A stretch of 11,217 nucleotides of DNA from Leptospiraceae bacterium (GTDB lineage: Bacteria > Spirochaetota > Leptospiria > Leptospirales > Leptospiraceae), in contig JADJFV010000027.1 of assembly GCA_016708435.1 (NCBI GenBank), positions 1 through 11,217 of the forward strand, given 5' to 3'. Position numbers and translations under genes: made by a program. This document shows positions 1 to 7,054 of the stretch, in pieces (the stretch's first letter is position 1; each line of letters opens with the position of its first letter). Under the pieces are notes generated by a model. The model ran no database searches. It saw only the letters and a program-made list of their open reading frames with translations, and had not been told where the DNA came from.

Positions 1-603
1 AGCATTTTTTGAACCTTCTGGCTAACGTTTCCAGTCGGTTTAAAAACAAAATAAGTTGGAGGATGAGCATGAGAAAACTTATCCTTTTCCATACAGCACA
101 TAATAACAATCATCTACTTGATCAGTTAAGTTCGTTTTCCATTTTCTTTCCTTCATAATCTTTTTCAATTGTTCTCTAGTCCAGGGAGCTTCCCCTATTA
201 TACCAATATGAAGACCATTACTTTGAATGAATTCGATAATATCACCTTTTCTAAAAAAGATTTCGCTTTCTTTTCTTCCGGTAAATGGCAAATTTTCTGC
301 TTTCAATCTTGAATGATACAAATTTAGATCCTTCCCATAAATTCTTGTAGATAAAACAATCTCGTTTTTTCTATCTACACTATATTCGGCTAATTTAAAG
401 AACAAGATAGATGTTTGATCTTTCGGATTTTTCTCTAGAGAGTATAACGATTTCCAAACTGGATTTGATTTTAATTCTTTCATGAATCTTTCCGCTTGTA
501 ACGGATTACGAAAATAGCCTAAATGATCGAAATCCAATTCTTTCGGATACTTGACTATTCCTTCGTAGGTCACGACTTCTAATTTAAAAATAGAGTTACG
601 CAT
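1..603 (-). CDS. hypothetical protein, 3' end outside the window, one frameshift
   Basis: The main open frame is 79-603 (174 residues, start ATG at 601-603). It stops just after YYVLYGKG. Removing one A from the AAAA run near 83-87 lets the frame continue through KDKFSHAHPPTY to the window edge, so the gene probably runs past base 1. No signal peptide or membrane segment is seen. The C-terminal half (FRKGDIIEFI, GIIGEAPWT, DDCYYVLYG, then a His/Pro-rich HAHPP) resembles a class of cytosolic hypothetical proteins often found on mobile elements. I cannot name the family or a function. It lies 22 bp downstream of the cysteine-rich gene on the same strand and is probably cotranscribed with it. 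No strong Shine-Dalgarno is visible, which fits coupling to the upstream gene. Confidence 0.75.
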
Positions 604-625
604 GAGTCATAAATGATAAATTTAT

Positions 626-879
626 TTATCTCAGAAACCAATGCTCATGCATTTTTTCTAAAAATGAAATATCAAATTTTAGATCTGCATCGCCAATAAC
701 AGAATTAATTCTACACCTTGGACAAAGTGCTGACTCTCCTACTCCATCTTTATAACTACGCCAAAAACAATTTCTTTAGAGAAAAAAAGTTCCAAACAGT
801 AAAAACAACCGCATTCTTTACTTTTAAGAATTGATTTCCGATTATTTGAGCAAAACTTATGAGCTGTAATAATATCCAT
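626..879 (-). CDS. small cysteine-rich (likely zinc-binding) cytoplasmic protein, one frameshift as read
   Basis: Reading from the ATG at 877-879 and adding one T to the T5 run (plus-strand A run 763-767) gives an 84-residue protein ending at 626-628. It starts MDIITAHKFCSNNRK. It carries CGCFYC at about residues 23-28 and ALCPRC at 51-56, then NSVIGDAD and a C-terminal FLEKMHEHWF. The two Cys pairs suggest a zinc-ribbon-like fold. The HK.CS.NR, CGCFYC, ALCP.C and VIGDA pattern matches a widespread small cytoplasmic protein family of unknown role that I recognise from memory. Without the correction the frame ends after about 45 residues. Its start overlaps the end of gene B copy 1 by 23 bp, suggesting translational coupling in one operon. 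Confidence 0.72.
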
Positions 880-1484
880 TAATACTGATAACAGTTAAGT
901 TTGATTCGAATTCTTTGTCGAATACAAGTTCCACAACTTTAAAAGTAGAATCATTTACTGCTTTGCCTTTCCTTTAAAAGTTTATCCAGGCTTTTCACAA
1001 TAAATCCTCGATCCAGAATATGCATTAGTCGCTATTCTAGGATTAATATCTCTCTGATAGAGAAATGAATTTAATTTAAAAATCTTAACGGCTTCTAAAA
1101 TATTCTTCTACCAGGTTATATACACGAAAGATAATGAGACGTTCATTTTTATTTTTCTTTGCATATTCTTTAATTTGATTTATTAGTTCAGTGGTATGTT
1201 TGATTGTATAATGACAGCAACCAGGAGCTATTGCACTTAATCTTTTGAATCGAGTCTTATACTTCTCTAAGAAATTTTCGGTTATATCAAAAGGATGAAT
1301 CGCTGGATACTCATTCTTTTGTTCGACTCTTTTCATATTGTATTTATAAAAAAGATACGACAATTCATCCTTAACCGTTCTTTTCGGAAATAACCATTCT
1401 GGAAAATTCTTCTATTTCTAAAGGAGCAATGCCTTTAATCAGAATATATACAAAACCTTCTAGTTCAGAGTCGGGGATAAACAT
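857..1484 (-). CDS. gene B copy 1: hypothetical protein, paralogue of the 8496-9138 gene, several frameshifts
   Basis: Assembled from conserved pieces in three frames: MFIPDSELEGFVYILIKG from the ATG at 1482-1484, then an intact stretch at 1085-1363 (HYTIKHTTEL, ERLIIFRVYNLVEEYFRS), then KIFKLNSFLYQRDINPR and FKVVELVFDKEFESNL, ending TAA at 857-859. Five one-base length changes (near 1380, 1090, 1035, 985 and 975) restore about 208 codons in one frame. Each piece aligns in order with gene B copy 2, for example KIFKLNSF with KILKLNSF and VVELVFDKEFESNL with ILQLVFDKELDSNL, so this is one gene and not several. It is 4 bp downstream of gene A copy 1 and overlaps the next gene. I do not recognise a fold or a function. 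No transmembrane helix or signal peptide is evident. Confidence 0.65.
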
Positions 1485-1488
1485 TGTT

Positions 1489-1820
1489 TTACTCAAAGAA
1501 TGATTTTATTTTTTCAATCAAACCGAAAGAAAAAATACTTTTGCTTTTATAATTTTTTAATCCGTGTGTTACGGTATCAAATCCATTAGATGCTGTATCA
1601 ATTTCTTCAGCATCCATATTTTTTTCAATAGACCACCCTACTCCGAGTCCAGTTTCTTTATATATTCTGTATGAACTTCGCCATAATTTACATTCTGGTC
1701 GTCAATCACCCGATCCTTTATCGTTCTAGTCATTTTATTATTTGACTTGGTAAAGTTCTCCCGTGACTTCTTATATTCATAATACTCATCTGCTGATTTA
1801 TCTCTTTTAAAAAGTTCCAT
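1489..1820 (-). CDS. gene A copy 1: hypothetical protein, paralogue of the 8153-8494 gene, one frameshift
   Basis: The open frame begins MELFKRDKSADEYYEYKK and continues to GEVHTEY. It then shifts by one base near 1670 into IYKETGLGVGW ... GLIEKIKSFFE, ending TAA at 1489-1491; one added base gives 110 residues. The first ATG of the longer frame (1838) is less likely than the one at 1818-1820, because the plus-strand paralogue starts exactly at MELF. Shared blocks with copy 2 are MELF, YY..K..R..FT..NN.MT.TIKD, NV and IY...GLG, with a short amphipathic C-terminal helix (IKSFFE against IKGLFSEE). The protein is highly charged and soluble. Function unknown. It heads the minus-strand operon A-B-Cys-rich-hypothetical. 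Confidence 0.68.
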
Positions 1821-1873
1821 GTCTATCTCTGAAATCATTCTATTTTTAGAATTAAATTAATAAAAGAAGAAAT

Positions 1874-1907
1874 TTCCAAACTTGGAATATTCTTGCGGTG
1901 GAAGAAT
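1874..1907. promoter_or_regulatory. inverted repeats upstream of gene A copy 1
   Basis: Two small dyads lie 54-87 bp upstream of the gene A copy 1 start. One is TTCCAA-AC-TTGGAA (1874-1887). The other is ATTCTT with a 7-nt spacer and AAGAAT (1889-1907). They are well placed to be an operator or promoter-proximal site, but no protein is assigned and no clear -35/-10 pair was found. Gene A copy 2 has no equivalent upstream. Confidence 0.35.
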
Positions 1908-1946
1908 TGAATATTTCGTTACGAATAAAACATTTTATTTCAAAAT

Positions 1947-2181
1947 CGCAAACTGAGAGCTTTGGCTCGATTCTCGATCAAATTTGGTCGAATTAGACTT
2001 TTTCTATTTCATTTTACCCTCTCTAGAATGCGTTAAAAGGTAGGTTTCTCGACATATCATTTTCTGATTCTCCTCTTATCGAAATATTTATTTGAGCGGT
2101 CACTTACTCACTCAATTGAGCGGTCAAATCCGGTCAAGTTTCGGTCAAAATTCGGTCAATTGACCGCTCAATTTGCTCAAA
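1947..2181 (+). repeat. array module 1, core GGTCAA
   Basis: The module has four parts in order. First, the block CGCAAACTGAGAG (1947-1959). Second, a triplet of related words CTCGA, GATCA, GTCGA (1966-1991) at 10-11 bp spacing. Third, a constant element TAGAATGCGTTAAAAGG then TAGGTTTCTCG (2024-2051). Fourth, the array: GAGCGGTCA at 2094-2102, then GGTCAA starting at 2122, 2132, 2143 and 2154 (spacing 10, 11, 11), ending in the inverted copy TTGACCGCTC (2160-2169) and GCTCAA (2175-2180). Spacing near one helical turn implies repeated protein binding on one DNA face, as in plasmid iterons. It ends 139 bp upstream of the plus-strand gene at 2320. Confidence 0.8.
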
Positions 2182-2319
2182 TTAAATTTTGAATTTTATT
2201 AAATTTATTTCTTACATGTCTTGAAAAACTTTTATTCCCTCTAGATTGATTATCGAAAAGATTGCAGTTGTTGTTTTATTCAAGAAAGTGAAATGCAAAA
2301 TTATTTAAGTTAGATATTC

Positions 2320-2892
2320 ATGATTAAAAAAGAAAAACCGTCTCGCAGTAAACCAGAATTAGTTCCTTTTTATACCAAGTCGTGTTTCCAAAGACAAAGA
2401 TGAAATCGTAAAAGAGATTGAAACACTTCATTTAAAGTTTTTAGAAAATGCTAGAAACCATCTTCTACTCGCAAAAAAAATTGGAGGGATTTTAGAAAGA
2501 AAAAAATCTGAGGTCAAACTACTATATGAAAATAAATAAGTATTGGGATTCTTTAATCAATACTCCAACCAAATCTGTTGGAATGCTCACGGAAGCAATT
2601 GAACTCATTACTGAAAAAAGGTCTTTAGATGCAGAGGCTGTCTCAGAAAAATTGAGACAGGAAAAGAGAGTTGAGCACAAAGACATTATTAGCCTCCATA
2701 GACGATTTTTTAAAAAAGGCGAATCATTAAATAAGAATGAGAAGAAAGCCTTATTCCGGTTTCTAGATGATGTTCGCTTTAAACGAGAAACAAAATTTCA
2801 AAAAATACCAGGAAGGAATCGAAAAGATCAAAGAGGCTATACAGGAGAATAAAAAGCAAATTAAGAAGGTCCTCGATTCTATGAAAGATTAA
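2320..2892 (+). CDS. hypothetical DUF3102-like plasmid protein, three frameshifts as read
   Basis: Reads from ATG 2320 (MIKKEKPSRSKPELVPF) to TAA 2890-2892. Removing one T near 2366, one base near 2515 and one A near 2803 gives 189 codons in a single frame. The longest intact piece is 2526-2852. Visible regions are a helical stretch with NHLLLAKKIGGILERKK (about residues 48-64), NYYMKINKYWDSL after it, a charged middle (EKLRQEKRVEHKDII), and a Lys/Glu-rich C-terminal coiled coil (KYQEGIEKIKEAIQENKK). The AKKIG..L..KK block followed by YMKI..YWD recalls DUF3102-type phage and plasmid proteins, but the usual HGEF..W segment between them is not evident, so the match is weak. It is the only gene inside the array block and lies between modules 1 and 2, so it is a candidate array-binding protein (inference from position only). 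Confidence 0.6.
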
Positions 2893-2942
2893 GTTTCTGT
2901 CTTTTTGAAATTTCTGCAAAAATGAAGCTTTGATTTGAATTT

Positions 2943-3157
2943 CGTAAACCGTGAGCTTTCTCGTGATTCTCGGTGAAATTTGGTTGAATTAGCTTTTTTG
3001 AATTTTTTCTTAGCCTCTGTAGAATGCTTTAAAAGGTAGGTTTCTAGCCATATCATTTTGTAATTTTCCTCTAACTGGCTTATTCATTTGACTGGTCATT
3101 CACCCGCTGAACTTTTGGTGAGTTTTGGGTGAACTTTGGGTGATTCACCTGGTCAAA
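2943..3157 (+). repeat. array module 2, core GGTGA
   Basis: Same architecture as module 1. Block CGTAAACCGTGAG (2943-2955); triplet CGTGA, GGTGA, GGTTGA starting at 2962, 2972 and 2982 (10-bp spacing); constant element TAGAATGCTTTAAAAGG and TAGGTTTCTAG (3019-3046); and an array opening with GACTGGTCA (3090-3098), followed by GGTGA at 3117, 3128 and 3139 (11-bp spacing). The last repeat forms the palindrome GGTGATTCACC (3139-3149). The core differs from module 1 (GGTGA against GGTCA) in both the triplet and the array. The block-to-array distance is 147 bp, the same as in module 1. Confidence 0.8.
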
Positions 3158-3264
3158 TTTGATTTTAATATCTGCAAAATTATTTCTTAAACAATTTGAA
3201 AATCTTTTTCATAGCATTTTATAAACCCAGTCACTTTCTTCCTATACTGGATTTGACCACCTCA

Positions 3265-3332
3265 TTGAGCTAGCTCAAAATGACTTCAGAGAAAGCTCAA
3301 ATAAAGATCAATTGACCTCCTAAATTTGAGCT
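3265..3332 (+). repeat. short array, core AGCTCAA
   Basis: Contains the 14-bp palindrome TTGAGCTAGCTCAA (3265-3278), a direct copy AGCTCAA (3294-3300) and an inverted copy TTGAGCT (3326-3332). Nearby ATTTGACC (3251) and ATTGACC (3311) echo module 1. It lacks the constant block and triplet of the full modules, so it may be a partial or eroded member of the family. The rest of 3160-3480 shows no gene. Confidence 0.5.
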
Positions 3333-3489
3333 ATGCCTTTTCCTATTTCCGATTTCCATCACAGCTTTCTGGCTACATTGAATCCAAAAGCTATGTGTAA
3401 CCATTTGTTTCTTTTCGTGGAATATGGGATGTAACCGGATGATTGAAATTATTTATTTCGAGATTTTTCCTTTTTTATAATCCAAAATT

Positions 3490-3735
3490 CATAAACCGTG
3501 AGTATAGCGTAAATAAATGTAAAATTCCGTAAAGTTAGCATTTGGAAATTATTTATTTCAATTTTTAAAATGCGTTACAGCATAGGTTTCTAGGCATTCT
3601 TGGTTTCACCTATTTCAATCTCTCCAGTATATCTTTTACATGTGATTTTATAATGTAAAATTTTATAAAGTCACATGCAAAAATTTGTAAATTTTTGTAA
3701 ATTTACATGTAAAATTATGAGAAATTCATGTAATG
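3490..3735 (+). repeat. array module 3, core TGTAAA
   Basis: Block CATAAACCGTGAG (3490-3502); triplet of GTAAA at 3509, 3519 and 3529 (exactly 10-bp spacing); constant element AAAATGCGTTACAGCATAGG with GGTTTCTAGGCAT (3567-3597). The array runs from TTTTACATGTGA (3635) with GTAAA at 3655, 3687, 3697 and 3709, plus inverted copies TTTAC and TCACATG. The 3' flank carries a diverged GTAAT at 3730. The triplet core and array core are again the same word, now GTAAA. Block-to-array distance is about 144 bp. Confidence 0.78.
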
Positions 3736-3802
3736 ATTTGCAAACTCTCTCAAAATTCTTTTTTTAAATATACCTAGACCTTTTGTAACTTACACTTATA
3801 CG

Positions 3803-3812
3803 CCCCTACTAC
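3803..3812 (-). repeat. 10-bp repeat CCCCTACTAC, copy 1
   Basis: One of three identical 10-mers (also 4400-4409 and 5832-5841), all in the same orientation (GTAGTAGGGG on the minus strand). This copy lies just before array D. Confidence 0.45.
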
Positions 3813-3826
3813 TCCTTTCATTTTTT

Positions 3827-3912
3827 ACGCGTGGCTCACGTCGAACTTTCGTGAGTTCACGCGTGAGATTTGTGTGAACTCACACGTCAAAAAGCGTGGA
3901 ATTCACGTCAGG
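3827..3912 (+). repeat. array D, core CGTGA
   Basis: Dense dyads and direct repeats: ACGCGTG (3827-3833), CGTGA at 3850 and 3862, TGTGA at 3873, CACACGTCAAA (3881-3891), GCGTGG (3894) and TTCACGTC (3902-3909). Repeat starts are 11-12 bp apart. It has no upstream constant block or triplet. The part GAACTCACACGTCAAA resembles one arm of the 37-bp palindrome near parA (TTCACCACGTCAAA), which may mean that related proteins read both. Confidence 0.65.
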
Positions 3913-4072
3913 ATTCGCGAAATCTCGTAAAATTTATTTTTTAAGAACGCATGGACTATTATAAAGTGATCTTAAACCGAAAAACCTTTTATATCTAGGA
4001 GACAGGTTTTGCCTAAATGGCTATCTCATTTATAAAAATTTCCTAGTTTTGAACATTTTATAACCCAAAAAT

Positions 4073-4316
4073 CATAAACTGCGAGTATTCTGTAAATGGC
4101 AGTAAAATTCAGTAAAGTTTCAACTTCCTAGAAATTTATTTCCAATCATAAAACACATTGAAACATCGGTTTCTAGGCATTCTCTTCTGGAAAATTTCAA
4201 AGTCGGACTCTCTTTTTATTTTCTGTAATTTACAGAGCAAACTTTCAGTAAATTTTTAGTAAAATTCCTGTAAAAAATCTGTAAATTTGGCTGTAAAATA
4301 GGTTGCCATTTTACAA
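4073..4316 (+). repeat. array module 4, core CTGTAAA
   Basis: Block CATAAACTGCGAG (4073-4085); triplet GTAAA at 4092, 4102 and 4112 (10-bp spacing); constant element with CGGTTTCTAGGCAT (about 4167-4180). The array opens with the palindrome CTGTAA-T-TTACAG (4223-4235), has GTAAA at 4248, 4259, 4270, 4281 and 4293 (spacing 11, 11, 11, 12) and closes with an inverted TTTTAC (4309-4314). This is the most regular of the arrays and the one closest to rep (340 bp beyond its 3' end). Block-to-array distance is 150 bp. Confidence 0.82.
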
Positions 4317-4385
4317 AACGCTTTAATACCTTTTACTCAATTCTTTTAAAAGATTAATCAAGGACTAATTTGTTTCATTATTTAA

Positions 4386-4563
4386 TCATACAACAAGCTC
4401 CCCTACTACATCCAGATAAGCCCTTACCCAAAAAACTAAGCTATCTAAAGCCTCAAAATCTTTTGTACCGTTCGTTTTAAGAGGTTTTGTCTTTGCATTA
4501 GCCCACTTTAACGAGTACACGCGTTAATTCGTTGTACCGTTCAATTAATGCAGTTTTAGACAT
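4386..4563 (-). CDS. small hypothetical protein downstream of rep, one frameshift
   Basis: Starts MSKTALIERYNELTRVLVK at 4561-4563, behind a good Shine-Dalgarno (AAAGGGG, 8 nt upstream). Removing one A near 4516 continues it as WANAKTKPL ... FEALDSLVFWVRAYLDVVG to TGA at 4386-4388, 58 residues. The same frame is open upstream to the rep stop codon (4657), reading NLLITYTQFNELNTYLEDM, so a longer start or an extension from rep cannot be excluded. No family recognised. The rep-proximal position on the same strand suggests an accessory of the replication operon. Confidence 0.5.
4400..4409 (-). repeat. 10-bp repeat CCCCTACTAC, copy 2
   Basis: Identical to the copies at 3803 and 5832. Here it encodes the DVVGE part of the small protein at 4386-4563. 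Confidence 0.4.
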
Positions 4564-4656
4564 TATTTTTTCCCCTTTCTTGACCATATCTTCCAAGTAA
4601 GTGTTTAGTTCGTTAAACTGAGTATATGTAATAAGCAGGTTTCTGAAATCAGACAG

Positions 4657-5794
4657 TCAATCTTTCTTCATTTTATCATGGAAGTTAGTTTCTGGAGTCT
4701 CTTCTTTTGAACTTAATTCTAAACTCTCTATCCCTACCCTATCTTTATTAATTTCTTGTACTTTTGTTAAGATAAGATTTTTATTATACAAGTCCTGAGA
4801 CGGTAAAACCGCTTCCTCGGAGACAGTCAAACTGGATTGTACTAATTGTCTAGGTATGGTAAAACTGGCATGGATTGCTATTGGTCTATGGATACGTTTT
4901 CTTCTTCTTTGGTCTAATTGCTTTCTTACTTTAGCCATTCGGTATGCCTTGAAATTGAAAAGATATACCCTTGAATTTCTTCTTACCTTATATACTCTTA
5001 AATAGTTTCCTTCTTTTAGGAAGTCGAGAGCTTTCATAACTTTGTTTTTCGAAAGCCCGCAAGCTTCATCAGGGTTCTATTTTAATTCCGGTTTCGGGTG
5101 TGTTTTCTTCCGATGTTGTAATGCATCTTGTAAGCGAGCTGTAAGATTACTCTGAGAGTATTTCCGTCTAGAGAATCAAAGATCGGATTTCTGACGTAAT
5201 CGAAAACAATCCCCTTCTACTTCTCTGCCTTTTGCAGATGGAAGAAAAAAGGAATGATAAAATTTCCAATCGCCTTACTATCATTCTCTTTTTGTATTCG
5301 GTCGTAGTCAGATAACGAATCCCTTTAAAAACAATGTCTTCTTTCTTAACATCATTTTCAATTTGTCTCGCAATATCTTTTGCTATTTCTTCGTACGTGC
5401 AAGGGGTATAGTTTACCTGGAATTCGGTTTTGTTATTTGCTACGGATCTTTTTTTAAAAAGTCCTTTCTTAACTAACCACTCAGCTCCTTTACGGATTGA
5501 TTTCTCCGAGTAGCCATTGCAGTAATAGGAAAGATTTCCAACTGACAACCAGGAACCCTGAAAATATTCTACATTACGTCCAGGTAGAACAGAAAGTAAA
5601 ATTTTAAATCCAATCTCACTTTCATTATGATTCACCTTTCCATTTCTTACATTAGTGAAATAAGAAACAGAGACAAGGCAATCCATAAATTGCAACAATT
5701 CATTTGGTAAGGAAACCGTCTTGTATAACCGGTAAATATTTTCTCCAGGGCATAGCTTTTTAAAACTGATAGGATTGAATATAGTTATCCTCAT
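4657..5794 (-). CDS. rep: plasmid replication initiator, winged-helix type, interrupted as read
   Basis: Three frame segments join into about 379 codons. 5168-5794 is open from MRITIFNPISFKKL. Adding one G to the G4 run (5211-5214) continues it as GIVFDYVRNPIFDSLDGNTL. Adding one A near 5103-5106 then leads into NPDEACGLSKNKVMKAL and the open stretch 4657-5037. An in-frame TAG remains at 5077-5079. A first winged-helix-like region covers residues about 80-118 (WLSVGNLSYYCNGYSEKSIR, then a wing). A second, around residues 240-285, has ACGLSKNKVMKALDFLKEG followed by basic wing residues (RVYKVRRNSRVYLF). Two winged helices, position next to parAB and nearby repeat arrays fit an iteron-binding initiator. 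The family assignment is by pattern, not by search. The start overlaps the leader ORF (ATGA), so translation is probably coupled. Confidence 0.65.
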
Positions 5795-5925
5795 ACATTC
5801 ACCTCTTTTAAAAGGGAGATAAATGAAACTACCCCTACTACACTGAGATTAGATTTTAATTCACCGGTTCTTTTTCTATATGTGAACACTCCGTATATTA
5901 CTTTCTTTTTTGTATTTGCATACAT
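5791..5925 (-). CDS. 44-residue leader ORF overlapping rep start
   Basis: ATG at 5923-5925 opens MYANTKKKVIYGVFTYRKRT and runs in frame to TGA at 5791-5793, which overlaps the rep ATG (5792-5794) as ATGA. The rep Shine-Dalgarno (AAAAGAGGTG) lies inside the ORF end. Such overlaps usually couple translation, as leader peptides do upstream of repA in IncFII-type plasmids. That parallel is established for those plasmids and only inferred here. Its own ribosome site is weak and the peptide resembles nothing I know, so it may be a chance ORF. No frameshift is needed to read it. Confidence 0.45.
   Translation of the reverse strand: MYANTKKKVIYGVFTYRKRTGELKSNLSVVGVVSFISLLKEVNV
5832..5841 (-). repeat. 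10-bp repeat CCCCTACTAC, copy 3
   Basis: Identical to 3803-3812 and 4400-4409. This copy lies 38 bp upstream of the rep start, inside the leader ORF. Confidence 0.4.
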
Positions 5926-6065
5926 GGAAACTATTAAGCCATGTAAACAAATCATCTATGAGTTTATATTTTTAGATAAGAATTTTTGAATACATTAGCC
6001 CTTCTCTCTTTATATTTTTGTCCTTTGAGGTTCAGGCTAAAGTTTGATTTTAGGCTTTACCTTGC

Positions 6066-6121
6066 ATGACTATATTTGGTCGAGTCATAAGGTATGATAA
6101 GGATCTTAGGAAATCATACCT
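6066..6121. promoter_or_regulatory. two adjacent stem-loops upstream of rep
   Basis: ATGACT / AGTCAT (6066-6071 and 6083-6088, 11-nt loop) is followed directly by AGGTATGAT / ATCATACCT (6090-6098 and 6113-6121, 14-nt loop). They lie 270-330 bp upstream of rep, where copy-number control elements (antisense RNA or operators) are common. Neither has a U-tract, so they are unlikely to be terminators. No promoter for a control RNA could be fixed. The rest of 5926-6180 shows no gene. Confidence 0.4.
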
Positions 6122-6189
6122 CAATGCATTTTGATATTATGTCTTATTAAATGTAAAAATTTTTTTCAGGAAGAGCTGTAAAAAAAGAA

Positions 6190-6221
6190 AAACCCAGCAA
6201 CCGACCAAAGTTACTGGGTTT
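6190..6221 (-). terminator. rho-independent terminator after parAB
   Basis: AAACCCAGCAAC (6190-6201) pairs with GTTACTGGGTTT (6210-6221), with one mismatch and an 8-nt loop. On the minus strand the stem is followed by TTCTTTTTTT, a good U-tract. It would end the parA-parB transcript before rep. On the plus strand it is followed only by GTTTT, so termination that way is weaker but possible. Confidence 0.7.
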
Positions 6222-6235
6222 GTTTTGCAAGTGGT

Positions 6236-6254
6236 AAAGCAACATTATTGCTTT
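6236..6254. repeat. small hairpin AAAGCAA / TTGCTTT
   Basis: Perfect 7-bp stem with a 5-nt loop between the parB end and the terminator. No U-tract follows on either strand. Role unknown. Confidence 0.35.
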
Positions 6255-6289
6255 CTATAGGGAATGATTATTATGTTAACACATTCTCT

Positions 6290-6321
6290 ATATTTGTATA
6301 CTCTTCATGATGTACAAATAT
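6290..6321. repeat. inverted repeat ATATTTGTA / TACAAATAT
   Basis: Perfect 9-bp arms (6290-6298 and 6313-6321) with a 14-bp spacer, 67 bp beyond the parB stop. It has the same arm length and spacer as the dyad at 6090-6121 but an unrelated sequence. Could be an operator or an mRNA 3' structure. Confidence 0.35.
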
Positions 6322-6387
6322 TTGCAATCAATATTAAAAGAAAAGTTATAGGATATTGGCAAAAATAGCATGTAGTTTCAAGAAGAA

Positions 6388-7032
6388 TTAAATCTTTTTT
6401 GTCACAATTTTTAATTTTTTCTCAATATCTTTTTTCTCTTTGCTTAAATGTTTGATTTCAGAGTTTATTTCTTTTAATCTGGCTTTTAACTTGGTGTCAT
6501 TGGCTTTCTTATCAATGGAAGTCGGCTCGAATTATTTTTTTTGGTTTTTTCACCTATTCTCCTGCCTTTTGAATCCTTCTTCTCGACGTGGTGAATTTCC
6601 CCACGTGTTAAAAGCTCTTTTCTTTTTTTGCTTACGGTATTTTTATCGACCTTAGTTCTACTAGCTATATGCCTGTCCGATTGTGTTGGATCTTTTTTTA
6701 AAAAGTAATTTATTAACGCGTATTTTTGTTCTTTTGTAAAATGTCTCCGTTCTAGATTATCATTTATTGTGAATTCTTTATATTCCTCTTTAGTACCTTC
6801 TAAAATAACACTTGGTATTACCGCATCTTCACCATTTATTTTTTTGAAAATTTCGAGTCGATTCCACCCTGCAAGAAGGAAAAATTTATTTCCTTCTTGT
6901 AAACTTTCACAGGGTCTCTAAGCCCTTCTTTCTTAATGAAATTTTCTAACCTTTCTCCGTCAATGCTAGAAATTGACCATGAGTTTTTGTGTCTCTTGTA
7001 ACCTCGCTAATAGAAAATATTTTTGCTTTCAT
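6388..7032 (-). CDS. parB: ParB-family partition protein, three frameshifts as read
   Basis: From ATG 7030-7032 (MKAKIFSISEVTRD) to TAA 6388-6390. Adding one base at each of three short runs (A5 at 6984-6988, near 6897, near 6530) gives exactly 215 residues. The ParB N-terminal domain has FFLLAGWNRLEIFK (about 51-64) and the NDNLERRHFTKEQ box (about 91-103). A helix-turn-helix follows at 118-143 (SDRHIASRTKVDKNTVSKKR). The C-terminus is a Lys/Glu coiled coil (about 182-209), suited to dimerisation. ParB binds the centromere and stimulates ParA. It starts 22 bp after the parA stop, so the two form one operon ending at the 6190-6221 terminator. A sequence resembling the nearby palindrome lies within the gene. 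Confidence 0.8.
6585..6607. promoter_or_regulatory. degenerate copy of the 37-bp palindrome inside parB
   Basis: GACGTGGTGAATTTCCCC then ACGTG matches the core of the palindrome at 8003-8025 at about 20 of 23 positions. It overlaps the parB codons for TRGEIHHV. It could be a secondary ParB site or chance constrained by coding; the length of the match favours a real relationship. Confidence 0.5.
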
Positions 7033-7054
7033 TCCTGTCTACCAGTTTCTTCCA

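Noticed and set aside
2094..4316. CRISPR array
   Set aside because: Repeat words are 5-7 bp with 10-12 bp periods and include inverted copies. There are no 25-40 bp repeats, no spacers and no cas genes.
6440..6655. Plus-strand ORF of 71 codons
   Set aside because: Antisense to the parB C-terminal half, which has clear ParB motifs. It is a shadow frame.
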